NCBI GenBank assembly: GCA_949752745.1
Contig: OX457026.1
Span: 36,188,723 to 36,252,722, forward strand
Length of the DNA stretch: 64,000 nucleotides
Reading direction: 5' to 3'
From: Protula sp. h YS-2021
Taxonomy: Eukaryota; Annelida; Polychaeta; Sabellida; Serpulidae
The notes under the pieces are model-generated. The model had not been told where the DNA came from. It saw only the letters and a program-made list of their open reading frames with translations, and did no database searches. The stretch's first letter is position 1. Every line of letters begins with the position of its first letter. A program made the position numbers and the translations under genes. This document shows, one piece after another, positions 44,945 through 54,464 of this stretch.

Positions 44945-45648
44945 TGGCTTCAAGCCTTCTGCAGTCGAAATAATAATGTTCTTGTGAAAACTTTATAAAT
45001 AGTCCGTGTAAACAATGCAGGTCATTTACTTTAAGAGCAGTAATAAAATACAATATTTCAGAATTGAAGATCAGTTGGGTTCGTGAATGTTTTCAGGACT
45101 CACGATTTGGCGCGATTTTGAAGTCGATGAAACTACAGAAGAGAGGCACGGGAGGTGTGGACACCGCTGCCGTCGGTGGTACCTTTGATATCTCCAACGC
45201 CGACCGTCTGGGCACGTCAGAGGTACAGCCCTATACATGTTTTACGTGTTGAAAACGTATCAATAATGCAAACATGCAGATATTACCTATCGGAATAGCA
45301 CGAATCACAGTTTAGAGATGGGCTCCATGACTTGATTTTCACTCAAAAGATCCTCCCAAGATTTATGTCGGCACAATGTCACTCGACGAAGTGACCTTGG
45401 GAGGTCACGGTATACCTTTCACCCGCAAATAAACAATTTTAGAAGAATGCCATTTGATACACTACTTTAAACAATGAAGATATAAAGTTGTGGGGCATGC
45501 ATTCATTTGTCTTCATTTGTTTCAGGTCGAACTTGTGCAGCAAGTTGTCGATGGAGTCAACACACTCATTGAAATGGAAAAGCGTTTGGAAAAGAGGAAG
45601 AAAATTGATGATTTAATCCTTAAAGCCAGAATGCAGAGCAGACAGTGA
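39144..45648 (+). CDS. CKMT: Mitochondrial creatine kinase, complete, nine coding exons, 417 aa
   Basis: Coding exons: 39144-39174 (exon begins 39127), 39866-40038, 40449-40586, 42135-42230, 43072-43293, 43501-43710, 44744-44878, 45097-45222, 45526-45648. The joined CDS is 1,254 bp with every junction in phase and GT-AG at every intron. The enzyme moves phosphate between ATP and creatine in the mitochondrial intermembrane space. Evidence: a start that looks like a targeting peptide ([20 protein letters not shown]), the guanidino-kinase N-lobe, the SSRVRTGRS arginines, NEEDH, the [10 protein letters not shown] active-site cysteine (Cys314) and the RGTGGVDTA flexible loop. Length and N-terminus separate it from cytoplasmic creatine kinase and from arginine kinase. 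All catalytic residues are present, so it should be active. The introns are unusually rich in repeats. Confidence 0.96.
40204..40376. repeat. Two tandem ~108-bp units in creatine kinase intron 3
   Basis: AAAATGCTTCT at about 40,205 and again at about 40,312 starts similar segments ending in TTGAAATTTG(G/A)CA(G/T)GAATGTT. A GT-rich stretch (40,140-40,190) precedes them. Confidence 0.65.
40449..40586 (+). CDS. CKMT: Creatine kinase exon 4 (residues 69-114), source of the intronic array
   Basis: Encodes [20 protein letters not shown] through [19 protein letters not shown], the substrate-loop part of the N-terminal domain. It begins after ATTATAG and ends at a GTGAGT donor (40587). The last 56 bp of the exon plus the donor form the first unit of a tandem array that fills the start of the next intron. 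Reading through the donor meets a stop after about 24 extra codons. Confidence 0.95.
40531..40914 (+). repeat. 68-bp tandem array made from the end of creatine kinase exon 4 and its splice donor
   Basis: Units start at 40531 (in the exon), 40599, 40667, 40735, 40795 and 40860. The first three are exactly 68 bp; later ones are 60, 65 and ~55 bp and more diverged. Each begins GCCACCCTCACATCTACACC and runs through GGCGATGAGGAGTCGTACGAG into GTGAGTTA. Units 2 and 3 keep a perfect GTGAGT donor, unit 5 has GTGCGT, and units 4 and 6 have lost it. Since 68 is not a multiple of 3, use of a downstream donor would shift the frame. Confidence 0.95.
43072..43293 (+). CDS. CKMT: Creatine kinase exon 6 (residues 147-220): nucleotide-binding arginines
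   Basis: Encodes [20 protein letters not shown] onward. Arg161, Arg163 and Arg166 correspond to the ATP-phosphate-binding arginines (130, 132, 135) of muscle creatine kinase. The exon follows a TTGTAG acceptor and ends at GTAAGA. Confidence 0.94.
43501..43710 (+). CDS. CKMT: Creatine kinase exon 7 (residues 221-290): NEEDH catalytic motif
   Basis: Contains [20 protein letters not shown]. Glu263 corresponds to Glu232 of muscle creatine kinase, which positions and deprotonates creatine. FRRFCEGL follows, with the next phosphate-contact arginine. Acceptor TTTGCAG, donor GTGAGA. Confidence 0.95.
44283..44600 (+). mobile_element. Non-autonomous Helitron in creatine kinase intron 7
   Basis: The 3' end has the hairpin GTGGGCTATGCCCAC (44578-44592), then TGCT and CTAG followed by T (44597-44601), the Helitron CTRR-T terminus. 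Upstream are a GGTCGGTCTGTCGG tract (44,330-44,370) and a TTAAAAACTGCAAGGAATTT segment of a kind common in such elements. The 5' end is placed only roughly. Confidence 0.65.
44744..45222 (+). CDS. CKMT: Creatine kinase exons 8-9: active-site cysteine and flexible loop
   Basis: Exon 44744-44878 encodes the signature [16 protein letters not shown]; Cys314 is the reactive cysteine and Arg323 a phosphate ligand. Exon 45097-45222 encodes [12 protein letters not shown], the loop that closes over the substrates (Arg351). The donor of exon 8 (44879) is the first GT of a long TA tract. Confidence 0.95.
44879..44941. repeat. TA microsatellite touching the creatine kinase exon 8 donor
   Basis: About 31 TA units begin immediately at the donor GT of intron 8, so donor positions +2 onward are part of the repeat. 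Confidence 0.97.
45526..45648 (+). CDS. CKMT: Creatine kinase last exon (residues 378-417)
   Basis: Encodes [20 protein letters not shown] and a basic C-terminal tail ([11 protein letters not shown]), then TGA at 45646-45648. A lysine/arginine-rich C-terminus is typical of mitochondrial isoforms, where it helps bind cardiolipin membranes. Confidence 0.95.
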   Translation, partial: VELVQQVVDGVNTLIEMEKRLEKRKKIDDLILKARMQSRQ

Positions 45649-45782
45649 AGAGGGGATTTATTCTAACTGACCATAAAGTAGTTCCTTGCCTGTGATAGAA
45701 TAACTTAGAATAACTTAATCAGCGCCGATCGCTCTCCGTGTAGAAATTGTTGTTAGCCAGAAACTTAACATTTCTTGGTTTG

Positions 45783-45788
45783 AATAAA
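45783..45788 (+). terminator. CKMT: Polyadenylation signal of creatine kinase
   Basis: AATAAA lies 135 bp after the stop codon, followed within 40 bp by a T/G-rich stretch (TGTATTTTGTAAT). A second AATAAA near 46,193 could be an alternative. Confidence 0.65.
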
Positions 45789-46299
45789 GAGGCAAAATCA
45801 TGTTTGACTACTGATGTATTTTGTAATATCTTCATCAAGTGGAAAAATTGCCAACAAAATACTAGGAACGATATGGCTAATACCGATTCTTCGAAAAGAA
45901 AATGAAAATACAGTTAATTCAATGAAGTACGAATACAAGAACATTTATTTAAAAAAGTAACTATTCAGAAGTTTCTAAAAAATAATGGATTGTAGTTTTG
46001 TAGAAACGCACGTTTTGAAAATTTATAATATAAAATATTTCTTGATGGTTTAGGTTTGTGTGAAATTTAGACGGTTTGGTTGGGTTTATATAAAAGGATG
46101 CTGGTTTGGCGTGACATGGTTAAGCGACATGGATATGCAGTTATGGTTTAGCGATGGATTGTTTTGACAGATGTGGCGTATGATCTCGTTTAATAAAATA
46201 TACTGAGAACTTATTCATTGTTTTTGTATGACTGTTAATGTTTTGAGATGTCTCCATTATTCCTCAATTTGGTTATGTTCTAGCGAACGAGATGTACCT

Positions 46300-46520
46300 C
46301 TGTAGTAGACATTGCGACGTTGGATAATGTTGAATTAGACGTCGCACGCCACGTCGAATAAACGTCAGTTTTTTTTTGTTTATGTAAGTCTAAACAATGT
46401 CTACCATCCGAAGTTGAATAACGTCCACTATCCGACGTCTAACCAACGTTGAAGTTGAAACAATGTCGCTCTCCTGAGATTGTATACACGTCGGGAAAGC
46501 GACGTTTTACAGACGTCAGG
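46300..46520. repeat. Second block of the AACGTTG / CGACGTC repeat
   Basis: CGACGTTGGATAATG, GACGTCGCACG, CCGACGTCTAACCAACGTTG and GCGACGTTTTACAGACGTCA recur closely. A related fragment is at 47,555-47,600. Confidence 0.6.
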
Positions 46521-48097
46521 AAATATTAATCTAAATTCGCCATCAAGACACCCCTCGTCCATAGTGGGGTTACTCCTGCTTCACAGTACTCCATCCTTGG
46601 GTCACCGGGCCACACAGGATGAAGTCAATTTCAGTGAATATTTTTCGAAAGTAGCTGGGAATAACAATTGGGTGCTCTTGAAATTCTCGTATTTTACGTC
46701 CCTTTTTTTCTCTTTTTTTTCAAAGTGACCTGTCGTGGTTGCCATTTCCGGTGAATGCTTCGAAACTGACTTGGGTCATGAGGGGCATCATGTTTTTGAC
46801 TGAATCGTATGTCCATCCATCAGTCATTCTGTGCTCTGTGATTGTGAACACCATATTCAAAGTTCTGCTAATCGTATTTAAATCAAACCTGATATGTAGC
46901 TTTTCTGTATAATGTTCTAGAGCTGATTAGCGTTTGGTGACCTTGCGTCTTTGTTCAAGGTCACTGCAGGAAATTTTAAACGAGATTTCTCATACCTAGT
47001 TTTACTAGTTGGATTTCAATCAAATCTGTGTGTATCTTTTGTATACAATGTTCTAGAGCTGATTAGGTTTTGATGACTGTTGAATATCATTTTTTTGTCA
47101 GAATGGATTTCAACAACTAATCAGCGCTTCTATACACGTTTGAGACTCATGCTCCGATCACGTTTGCGCACAACAGGCTTACGCGGCGTATGGAAGATTT
47201 GGTCACAACTGGGTTGTTGTGAAGTACAAATCTATTCCACAATTAAAATTTAACTTTTAGACTGGACATGAGAATACTGTACTCTATCCGCATATAGGGT
47301 TAATGGTTGTCTTTATCATTACAGATATATAATATATTGTGAAATTGATGTCTGCTTGATAGCTGCCCTTTCCACAAACCTACTCTGTCAAGTTTTCAAG
47401 TTCCACCAAATTTCACATGACGTGACCTGCATATTTACTGCGACTGTTTTCGAAAAACAAGGGCGTTGATGCAAATTTACAGTGTTATTTGATTGCATGT
47501 TTTAAAGCACATTAAAGCGGCGGTTAGGTTAAATTATGATTATGACTTGTAACGTCGATTTTCCGACGTCTATTAAACGTTGCGCCATAGACGCTGATCA
47601 GACATCAAATGAGTTCCGTTTTAATTGCGAACAAAATCAAAGTTCTGTCTCCAGAGATAAAGCAATATCATTGTTGTGGAAAAAGAAAACTCGTAATAGC
47701 ATATTTAACTTTAATGGTAAACAATTAAAAGCAAAATAGTCGTTCTGATCAATACAACAAAGTAAATAGTTTCAGGCAGACTGTCAAAAGAAAACCAGTT
47801 AAAACCAGGGGATCCGGCTAAAGCGCCCCGGACAAAGGACCCCCGGCTAAACCCATCCCTGGTCTGAAGCACCCAAGACTAATGCTCCCAATTTTTTTTT
47901 TATTTTCAGAGTTTTTCTTTTTATACATTTTGGGCACATGTATTTTTGTTAGAGAAATAAGAAAATTTTTGAGAGGCTTAGGAGCACCTGATGCTGTCTT
48001 GATAACTCCATTTTTGTTGTGATGCTTAAGGTGCTGCTTATATAAAGAAACACGTTCTCGTTTAGTTCACCTCTGTGGTCCTTTTCGGACTCCCACG
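46521..48097. other. No gene recognised
   Basis: Short frames only. TGTTCTAGAGCTGATTAG recurs at 46,913 and 47,047 inside a loosely repeated segment. A C-rich stretch near 47,820-47,860 carries no recognisable motif. Confidence 0.6.
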
Positions 48098-48487
48098 AGG
48101 ACTGCAGCGAGGACACCTGTTCGCAACAATATCCGAATAACTGCGGAAACGGTCATTAGACGATTGTGTGAAAACAGATTGCGTGTGCTTCGACCCTATA
48201 TTGGAATGGCACTGGATAAGCGTGGGCGCCGTGCCCAGGATTACTTGCAAGCAAACAGTGTTCAGGTTTTGAAATGGCCGGCATTTAGCTCCCATATGAA
48301 CCCTAAACAACACGTATGAGACTACCTGGACGGAATGCTGCACACCAGGATTCCGGCTCCGCAAAATCACGTCCAGTTGCGATAGGAGTTAATCTACGAA
48401 TGGCATAGATATCCTCAATATCGCATCAATATCGCATCGACAGAATGATAACGTCGATACATCGCCGCATTCAAGCACCACCATAGG
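48098..48487 (+). pseudogene. Decayed Tc1-like transposase fragment
   Basis: One frame reads VRNNIRITAETVIRRL and RVLRPYIGMAL (helix-turn-helix end and linker), then jumps to RRAQDYLQANSVQVLKWPAF and SSHMNPKQHV, the region around the second catalytic aspartate of Tc1 transposases (usually WPA-SPDLNPIEH). The central catalytic part with the first aspartate is missing. A TGA replaces the tryptophan after HV, another in-frame stop (TAG) follows, and the D of SPDLNP is changed. It is dead. No terminal inverted repeats were found nearby. Confidence 0.8.
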
Positions 48488-48780
48488 TAATGGGTTATTT
48501 ACCCACTACTGAGTGTCCGTTGTAGTAATTGCTGTAGTTTCCTTTATTTTGCAATTTCATGAACAGCCAAAATGTGGGTTCGAAATTGATCAAGGTTAGT
48601 TTTTGAAAAGAACTGCAAAGCTTCGGTAATGATGGTTGTTTTGTTTTGGAAAATCTGATGTAACCTTTCTTTGTTTTATTTTTTTTTAAATCGAAAATCT
48701 CGGTGATCCCACATGAACAATTTGTGCAAGCTATTAATTTCTTTTTTCCTTTAGTATTATTCAAATTAAGTATACAATTT

Positions 48781-48860
48781 TTGTCACAACAACAACAACA
48801 ACAACAACTGTTGTTGCCACATTAACAACAACTGTTGTTGCCACAACAACAGTAGCAATA
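48781..48860. repeat. CAA/TTG trinucleotide repeat with internal inversions
   Basis: Runs of ACAACAACAACA alternate with TGTTGTTGCC, so the tract can fold on itself. It directly precedes the first fold-back element. Confidence 0.9.
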
Positions 48861-48935
48861 ACAATGGCAACCAGTTTTTTTCCATCATTTATACCAACCC
48901 TTTCCAAAACAGACTGTCTGTTCTGGAAGGGTGTA

Positions 48936-49551
48936 GGAAAAAATGGCAACGGAAAAAATGGCAACGGAAATAATGGCAACGGAAAATATGGCAAGTGGAA
49001 ATAATGGCAACGGAAAATATGGCAAAGTGAAAAAAACGGAAAAAATGACAAAATAACAAAATAAAAATTTTATCACAATTGTCAAATTTGTTCTTAAGCG
49101 TAATATCACGAGCATGTTGCTCATTCTAGACAACGCCCCTAATAAATGCATTGTTGTGATGGCACCCGAACATCCATAGGATTAGCGATACTGTATACAC
49201 AGGGTTTAAGTTTTGCCTGATGCACCCCAAATAGATGTATTGTGACGTTGGCACCCGAGCATCCAAAGGATTAACGGTGCCGCACACAGGGATTACGTTT
49301 TGCCATTTTTGCTTGCACCCCAAATACCCTGACATCAAGTGGCATTAAGTGGTTTCGATTGGACTTTCTTTGATCCTGAGTAGTCAAGGTAGGCGATTTC
49401 TTTGTTTCGACTGAACTTCAGTGAAACCTGCAAAATTTGCCATTTTTTCCTTTTTTTCACTTTGCCATTTTTTCCGTTGCCATTATTTCCACTTGCCATA
49501 TTTTCCGTTGCCATTATTTCCGTTGCCATTTTTTCCGTTGCCATTTTTTCC
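48936..49551. mobile_element. Fold-back element 1: inverted arms of ATGGCAACGGAAA minisatellite
   Basis: The left arm (48936-49050) is a tandem array of GGAAAAAATGGCAAC and GGAAATAATGGCAAC units. The right arm (49433-49551) is the same array in reverse complement. The 380-bp middle is not repeated internally apart from two GCACCC(G/A)A segments. The element is bordered by GTA on both sides. A ~30-bp direct repeat (ATCATTTATACCAACCCT) lies outside at 48,881 and 49,632. No transposase is present. Confidence 0.82.
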
Positions 49552-49689
49552 GTACCCCGTTCTGGAAACGTATCCAGAACATACATAGCCAAAACAGATG
49601 ACGTCGCTTCCGGTCAGTCTAGTTTTTTCTATCATTTATACCAACCCTATCCAGAACATACATGTATGTTCCGGATACGTTTCTAAACC

Positions 49690-51880
49690 CCTACCGGAAA
49701 TAGTCGTTGCCCAGGTACTGAAAGACTAGCTCACGTAACCGAGTCCATACTTTGAGTGCTCTCTATGCCTTAGACAATACATACGGAGCCGTGGAGAGGA
49801 CGATTGGGACATCCAGAAACCAATAGCGTTTTTGTTCCACCTGGAGGCACAGAATTTCTAGTTCATGGATTGATTGGGATGTGAAGATGGACATGGCCAC
49901 ATACTGTTGCAGAGCTTTTTGATCACTTGCGTCGTGTCCATCTAAAACTTTGCCCGTTGAAATTGGGGGATGATAGATTTATGACCAACTGGTTTCTTTA
50001 CTAGTACAATGTCTGAGTTGCTACGTACGGGTGACATCCTACAGCGCCTTTTGAAGCTCGTCCGCAGTGCGAAAGGCTCCGAGACAAACTGAACAATTCT
50101 TGGATAGGGGAAAGCGGGATGAGCACGTCCCTCGTTTGTGCCCATTTTCTGAAATTCATATTAACGTACCAGGACTGCATTGACAAGTCACTAGTCAAAA
50201 ACAAAACAAAAAAAGTCATGCGAGGGCTGAACTTTTTGTGACATGATTGAAATAGGGGCGGTGTCACCTTTGCCCGCGAGAAGTGGGGCGCCCTTCATCT
50301 GGGCTAACTGCGCGATCTCTTCAGTCTCGTCTCTGAACGGCACATCTTCCGGAGGCATGCCCGGTGACATGATGGAGACGGTCCCACCTTCTGGTCGAGA
50401 CGCTAATCCCGGAAGGAAAAAGAGCCGAAAAGATCGCCTCCTTGCCGTTTCGTGGTTTCTCCACAGGCTCTGTTCTTCACCGGGGGGGTGGGGGCGTACT
50501 AAATCGATTTTCTTCAGCGGAAAACGCAACAATGTTGGTATGGATCACTCTTCCTGTTCTGAGGCTGCGTCGCCTTACCCCCAGAATACAAAGTAGCTCT
50601 GCAGATGCTGTGAACGAAGAACCCGAGGCTTGGACACTTAACACGTAACTCTTGATTACCGAGTATAATATTTACTTGACTGCGTGGCTTTGCAGGACTT
50701 CCCAGCCGTTTGGTTGAAGAGACTTGGCCCAGGATAACAGCTTGTCTTGACACATTCACCCTATGACAGCCCAACGTAGGCATGGACGAGTGCGTCTATC
50801 CTTCAGTTTAAGGTTATTGAGATGATTCTGAAAGATGCGTTCCCACTTCCTTAGTGTAAGATGGACACACTCAAACCAGTGCTTGTTTTGTCGCAGAGCG
50901 CTAGACCTTCGCCTCTCATGCAAACGATCGCAGAGCGAATGTGTATTGTACGTCGAAGTTTGGTGGGTGCACTGAGGGGCTTCGCGTTTAAGCTGAAGAA
51001 AAGCCTCGGTCATTGCTGCAAAACAAGCAGAAAGAAGATTTAAGCTAATTATAAATGGCACAAGCAATTGAAAAGTTAGTAATTTTAAACTCTGCATTTA
51101 TTGCTTTGACTCAGCTGTCTCCATACAATAAGTACATTTTTTTTTTCAAATTTGGCGTATTACTTCGCTTCTGAGATACCATACGTAAGCCCACCGCCTC
51201 GACCCCCTCGCTTGGTGGATGCCAGCCTGGCGAACGAAGCGGACGAACCATGAGAAATGAATGGTAGGGAAATGACCCACGCGTTATCGAGGAACTCGCC
51301 GAACCAACTTAGGTAACCAAGGCTATATACCAAGACACCGAGATTTATGGACCAGTTGTATAAATTCCTCCAAAGCATAGATTTGGTAACTGAGTGCTGG
51401 AGTTAGTTTGCAGCCAAGACAGGCACAGGGAACTGGAATGGCTAAAACTCCTGGAAATCCAATGGAGAACGCGAGGCACGCTTCTCGAAATTAACCAAAG
51501 TTTAATGTGTCTGCTTGGTGTCTCAGTATCTGCAACTACAAGTAGGTTGTTATCGGTTGCATAAAGTAAAAAAAAGCCACATCGCACCATTTCACCTTTT
51601 TACGCAAGCTTAAATGTGCATTTCCGGGGAACCTTTGGCAAAACATATTTGTTTGGAGTAAAAGCGTAATTCGCGTTCTCCAGTGAGAAGAGGATTCTCC
51701 CACCCTCCATCCCTCAGCCTGAGGTGTGTTTTGTCTTCTGTCTTGTTTAGGGTGGCAGACCGGAAATGTTGATTTGACCTCATTCCTGCTTTCTCTCCTG
51801 GTTGGCTATTCAGATAGACCAAGAATATTCGAAATGCGGTGAAAAATTTGTTTCGATTCCGCGTGAATCCAATGGAGTAC
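49690..51880. other. Unassigned segment with several open frames, possibly a decayed transposon gene
   Basis: Minus-strand frames at 51,097-50,756 (LQLKREAPQC, DRLHERRRSSALRQNKHWFE), 50,532-50,191 (PGMPPEDVPFRDETEEIAQL) and 50,145-49,942 are less AT-rich than the surroundings. A TTTTGCAG acceptor-like site precedes the first of these frames. I recognise no domain. It lies between the two related fold-back elements. Confidence 0.35.
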
Positions 51881-52514
51881 GGAAAAAATAAAAACGGAAA
51901 AAATGGCAACGGCAATAATGGCAACGGAAATAATGGCACGGGGAAAAATGACAAAGTTGAAAAACGGAAAAAATGGCAAACTAAGGCATAAAAAAGCAAT
52001 TTTATTCTATTTTATTTATTTACTTATTTCGACAGTAGACATCTAGACAAAGCTTCTGACCGCCTTTGTTGCTTGTAATAACTTCCGTCTTCCGTTTTAA
52101 AATTTGTTGTTTTTTTTTCTCCTTTTATATACTTTTGTCATGACACAAAAACATCGCGCAGATTAACCACAGTGTATACACAAAAAAAAGACGTCTTGCA
52201 GCTGACATTGTGTGTCATTTATGGCACTGAAGGGACTTTTCTCTGATCCTGAGTAGGTGAGTGAGGTAGCACAGAAATTAATTTGCAGCCATAAAGACGC
52301 CTTGTGCCTGGCAGTGTGTGTTAATGTGGCACTGAATGGTCTTTTTTTGATCGTGAGTAGGTAAGCGAGGTAGCTACCATGTTCAATTTAAACACGACTA
52401 AAATTAAGAGGACTTTGCCATGTTTTCCGTTTTTACACTTTGCACACTTTTTCCCTTGCCATTATTTCCGCGTGCCATTTTTTCCGTTGCTATTATTTCC
52501 GTTGCCACTTTTCC
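51881..52514. mobile_element. Fold-back element 2, same family as element 1
   Basis: The left arm (51881-51990) has GGAAAAAATGGCAACGG units; the right arm (52413-52514) has the reverse complement. The length (634 bp) is close to that of element 1 (616 bp). Both middles share GATC(C/G)TGAGTAG about 60-75 bp before the right arm, so the two are copies of one element in the same orientation. TAC borders it on both sides. Confidence 0.82.
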
Positions 52515-53537
52515 TACACTCGAATCCAATAAATATGAAGGGAATCCCCATTCAAAAGTGGAGATAAGCGCAGTAAAATTTTTATAATAGTCGAATTTCA
52601 CTACACGGTATCAATATGATTACATGTTTCATACATATACTTAATGGCTACTACATGTTATCTTACATATGGCTTTGGCGCCAAACACATGTTTAGCAAT
52701 GTGTGGTCAAACATATGTTACTACTTGGCAACCACAGGTTTTAAAAAGCACATCCAAAACAGTTTTTTTTTGTTTACTAAAAAACCGCTAAAGATGAAAT
52801 GGCCAGAGATTTGGACTGCCCCTTAAAGACGTTCTCGATGCCATAAGGTCACTGAATAATTCGTTGCCGTATAATCCCATAAAAAAAACCTGTTTTTTTT
52901 TGTTATACCAAAAAGTAGTTTGTGCTTGGAGGCTGGATATGATTTTGTTGGCAAAAGACCGCAATATTAATAATTTGAAAGAAAAGTTCTGGGGTATTCA
53001 CAAGGGGGGGGGGGGGGGGGGGTAAGAACTCTTACCTCTCTCAATAATTTCAAAGTACGTGTGCAATAGTAATCTTCGCCAAACATATGTTCATCACATG
53101 GTAAAACATACGTTTAGCATATGTTCACTAAATTATCGACATATGTTAACCATATGGTCGATATATGTTGACCACATAAGCATATTTTTACCAAATATCG
53201 TTCTCACGTGTTAACAACATATTGTTATTGTTATATAGATACTAAAAATAATAGGTTTGATAGTAGAAGTAGTTGGAAAACGAGTGTTCTGGATCACTTT
53301 TTCAGAACATTCTATTGATCCAGAACATCCATGGGTTTTTTCCCTATGAATGTCTGTGTGGGAGCAATCAATAAATTTGAGAAGGAATGAGATTTTCCCC
53401 ACGCTAAGTTTGATGTTATGTGATTTGCCATAGAAGTGGAAAAATGAGGGTTCTAAACCAACTGTAACAAATTTAATTTTTGAAAACATATTACGCATAA
53501 AATATTTTTGGCATTTTACCATGCTACGTATTCAAAC

Positions 53538-53613
53538 GCCGCCCAAAGGCGGGCTCGAACCACCAACCTTCCGCCTGTGAGTCCTATGCTCTACCGGCTG
53601 TGCCACACAGGAC
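53538..53613 (-). pseudogene. tRNA-Met-like sequence, copy 1
   Basis: The minus strand has an A-box-like TGGCACAGCCGGTAGAGCA and a B box GGTTCGAGCCC. The 5' GTCCTGT has no partner at the 3' end (GGGCGGC), so there is no acceptor stem, and CAC stands in the anticodon position. The flank (CTGAAGTCC) is shared with copy 2. It is more likely a SINE head or tRNA pseudogene than a working tRNA. Confidence 0.7.
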
Positions 53614-53677
53614 TTCAGCAGAATGATCTGATAGTCACATACTTTAGGGTTAACAAAAGTGTGGATTGATAACGTCT

Positions 53678-53885
53678 TTGAATGGGGAGCTGGCCTCTTC
53701 GAACACATCTTGTGAATGGAGAGATGGCCCCATTCAAGCACATGTTTGAATGGAGAGCTTGGCATTTAAGCACATCTTGTGAATGGGAAGCTGGCCCCAT
53801 TCGAACACATCTTGTGAATGGAGAGCTTGTCATTCGAGCACATCTTATGAATGGCGCGTGCTATTCAAACACGTTCTTGTGACTG
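53678..53885. repeat. ~36-bp minisatellite between tRNA-like copies
   Basis: Units GAATGGAGAGCTGGCCCC and ATTCGAACACATCTTGT repeat about six times with small changes. Confidence 0.88.
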
Positions 53886-53920
53886 GTGTGTGCTCTTCCC
53901 CTACCACATAAAAAAGTTGC

Positions 53921-53996
53921 GGCGCCCATAGGTGGGCTCGAACCACCAACCTTCTGACCATGAGTCCTATGCTCTACCGACTGTGCCACAGAGGAC
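53921..53996 (-). pseudogene. tRNA-Met-like sequence, copy 2
   Basis: On the minus strand TGGCACAGTCGGTAGAGCA (A box), GGACTCATGGTCAGAAGG (anticodon arm with CAT, as in methionine tRNA) and GGTTCGAGCCC (B box) are in order. The acceptor ends do not pair. It keeps the best tRNA shape of the three copies. Confidence 0.72.
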
Positions 53997-54245
53997 TTCA
54001 GGAGAACGATCTGATAGTTATATACTTTAGGGTTAGACTAGGTGTCCTCACGTAGTATATGCTGGGGGTGGGGGGTCCTCACATAGTATGCCACAATGAG
54101 TGAATGAGTGAATGAGTGAATGTGAGTGACTGAGTGATGAGTGACTGAGTGACGGTATGATAAACTGATGATAAAAGTGTCGACGCCAGGGGGGCGTCCT
54201 CACATAGTATGTCCTAGGGGGATCCTCATATAGGGTTAGGGTTAC

Positions 54246-54313
54246 GCCGCCCATGGGTGGGCTCGAACCACCAACCATGAGTCCTATGCTCTACCAACTG
54301 CGCCACAGAGGAC
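54246..54313 (-). pseudogene. tRNA-Met-like sequence, copy 3 (internally deleted)
   Basis: It has the same A and B boxes as copy 2 but lacks about eight bases between the CAT anticodon and the GGTTGGTGGTTCG segment. Confidence 0.7.
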
Positions 54314-54388
54314 GTAAGGATAATGTTCTGGAAAACATTCTACATAAGGTTATAGCTCACTCCTATATGCCACCTAGGGGGGTCGGGT

Positions 54389-54464
54389 CACGTGATTGAT
54401 GACGTCACGACCCAACGGGCTGTGACGTCATTATGACGGGCGCACTCAGCCGTCGCTATAAATA
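54389..54464 (+). promoter_or_regulatory. E-box, two CREs and a TATA box in promoter order
   Basis: CACGTG (54389-54394), TGACGTCA (54400-54407), TGACGTCA (54423-54430) and TATAAATA (54457-54464) follow each other within 76 bp. A start site about 30 bp after the TATA box would fall in the right inverted arm of the surrounding element, directing transcription outward. No gene is recognised downstream. Confidence 0.5.

Larger units (their letters stand above)
44178..45296. repeat. Dispersed ~75-bp repeat in creatine kinase introns 7 and 9
   Basis: CCCTATACATGTTTCACGTG at 44,178-44,255 recurs as CCCTATACATGTTTTACGTG at 45,228-45,296, with the following CAGATATTAC(T/C)TAT(T/C)GGAA also shared. 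The second copy begins five bases after the donor of exon 9. Confidence 0.75.

Noticed and set aside
48761..49151. Proline/leucine/phenylalanine-rich and Met-Ala-Thr-Glu frames in the fold-back arms
   Set aside because: They are translations of the ATGGCAACGGAAA minisatellite.
53538..54313. Functional tRNA genes
   Set aside because: A and B boxes are present but the acceptor stems do not pair, and one copy lacks part of the variable region.
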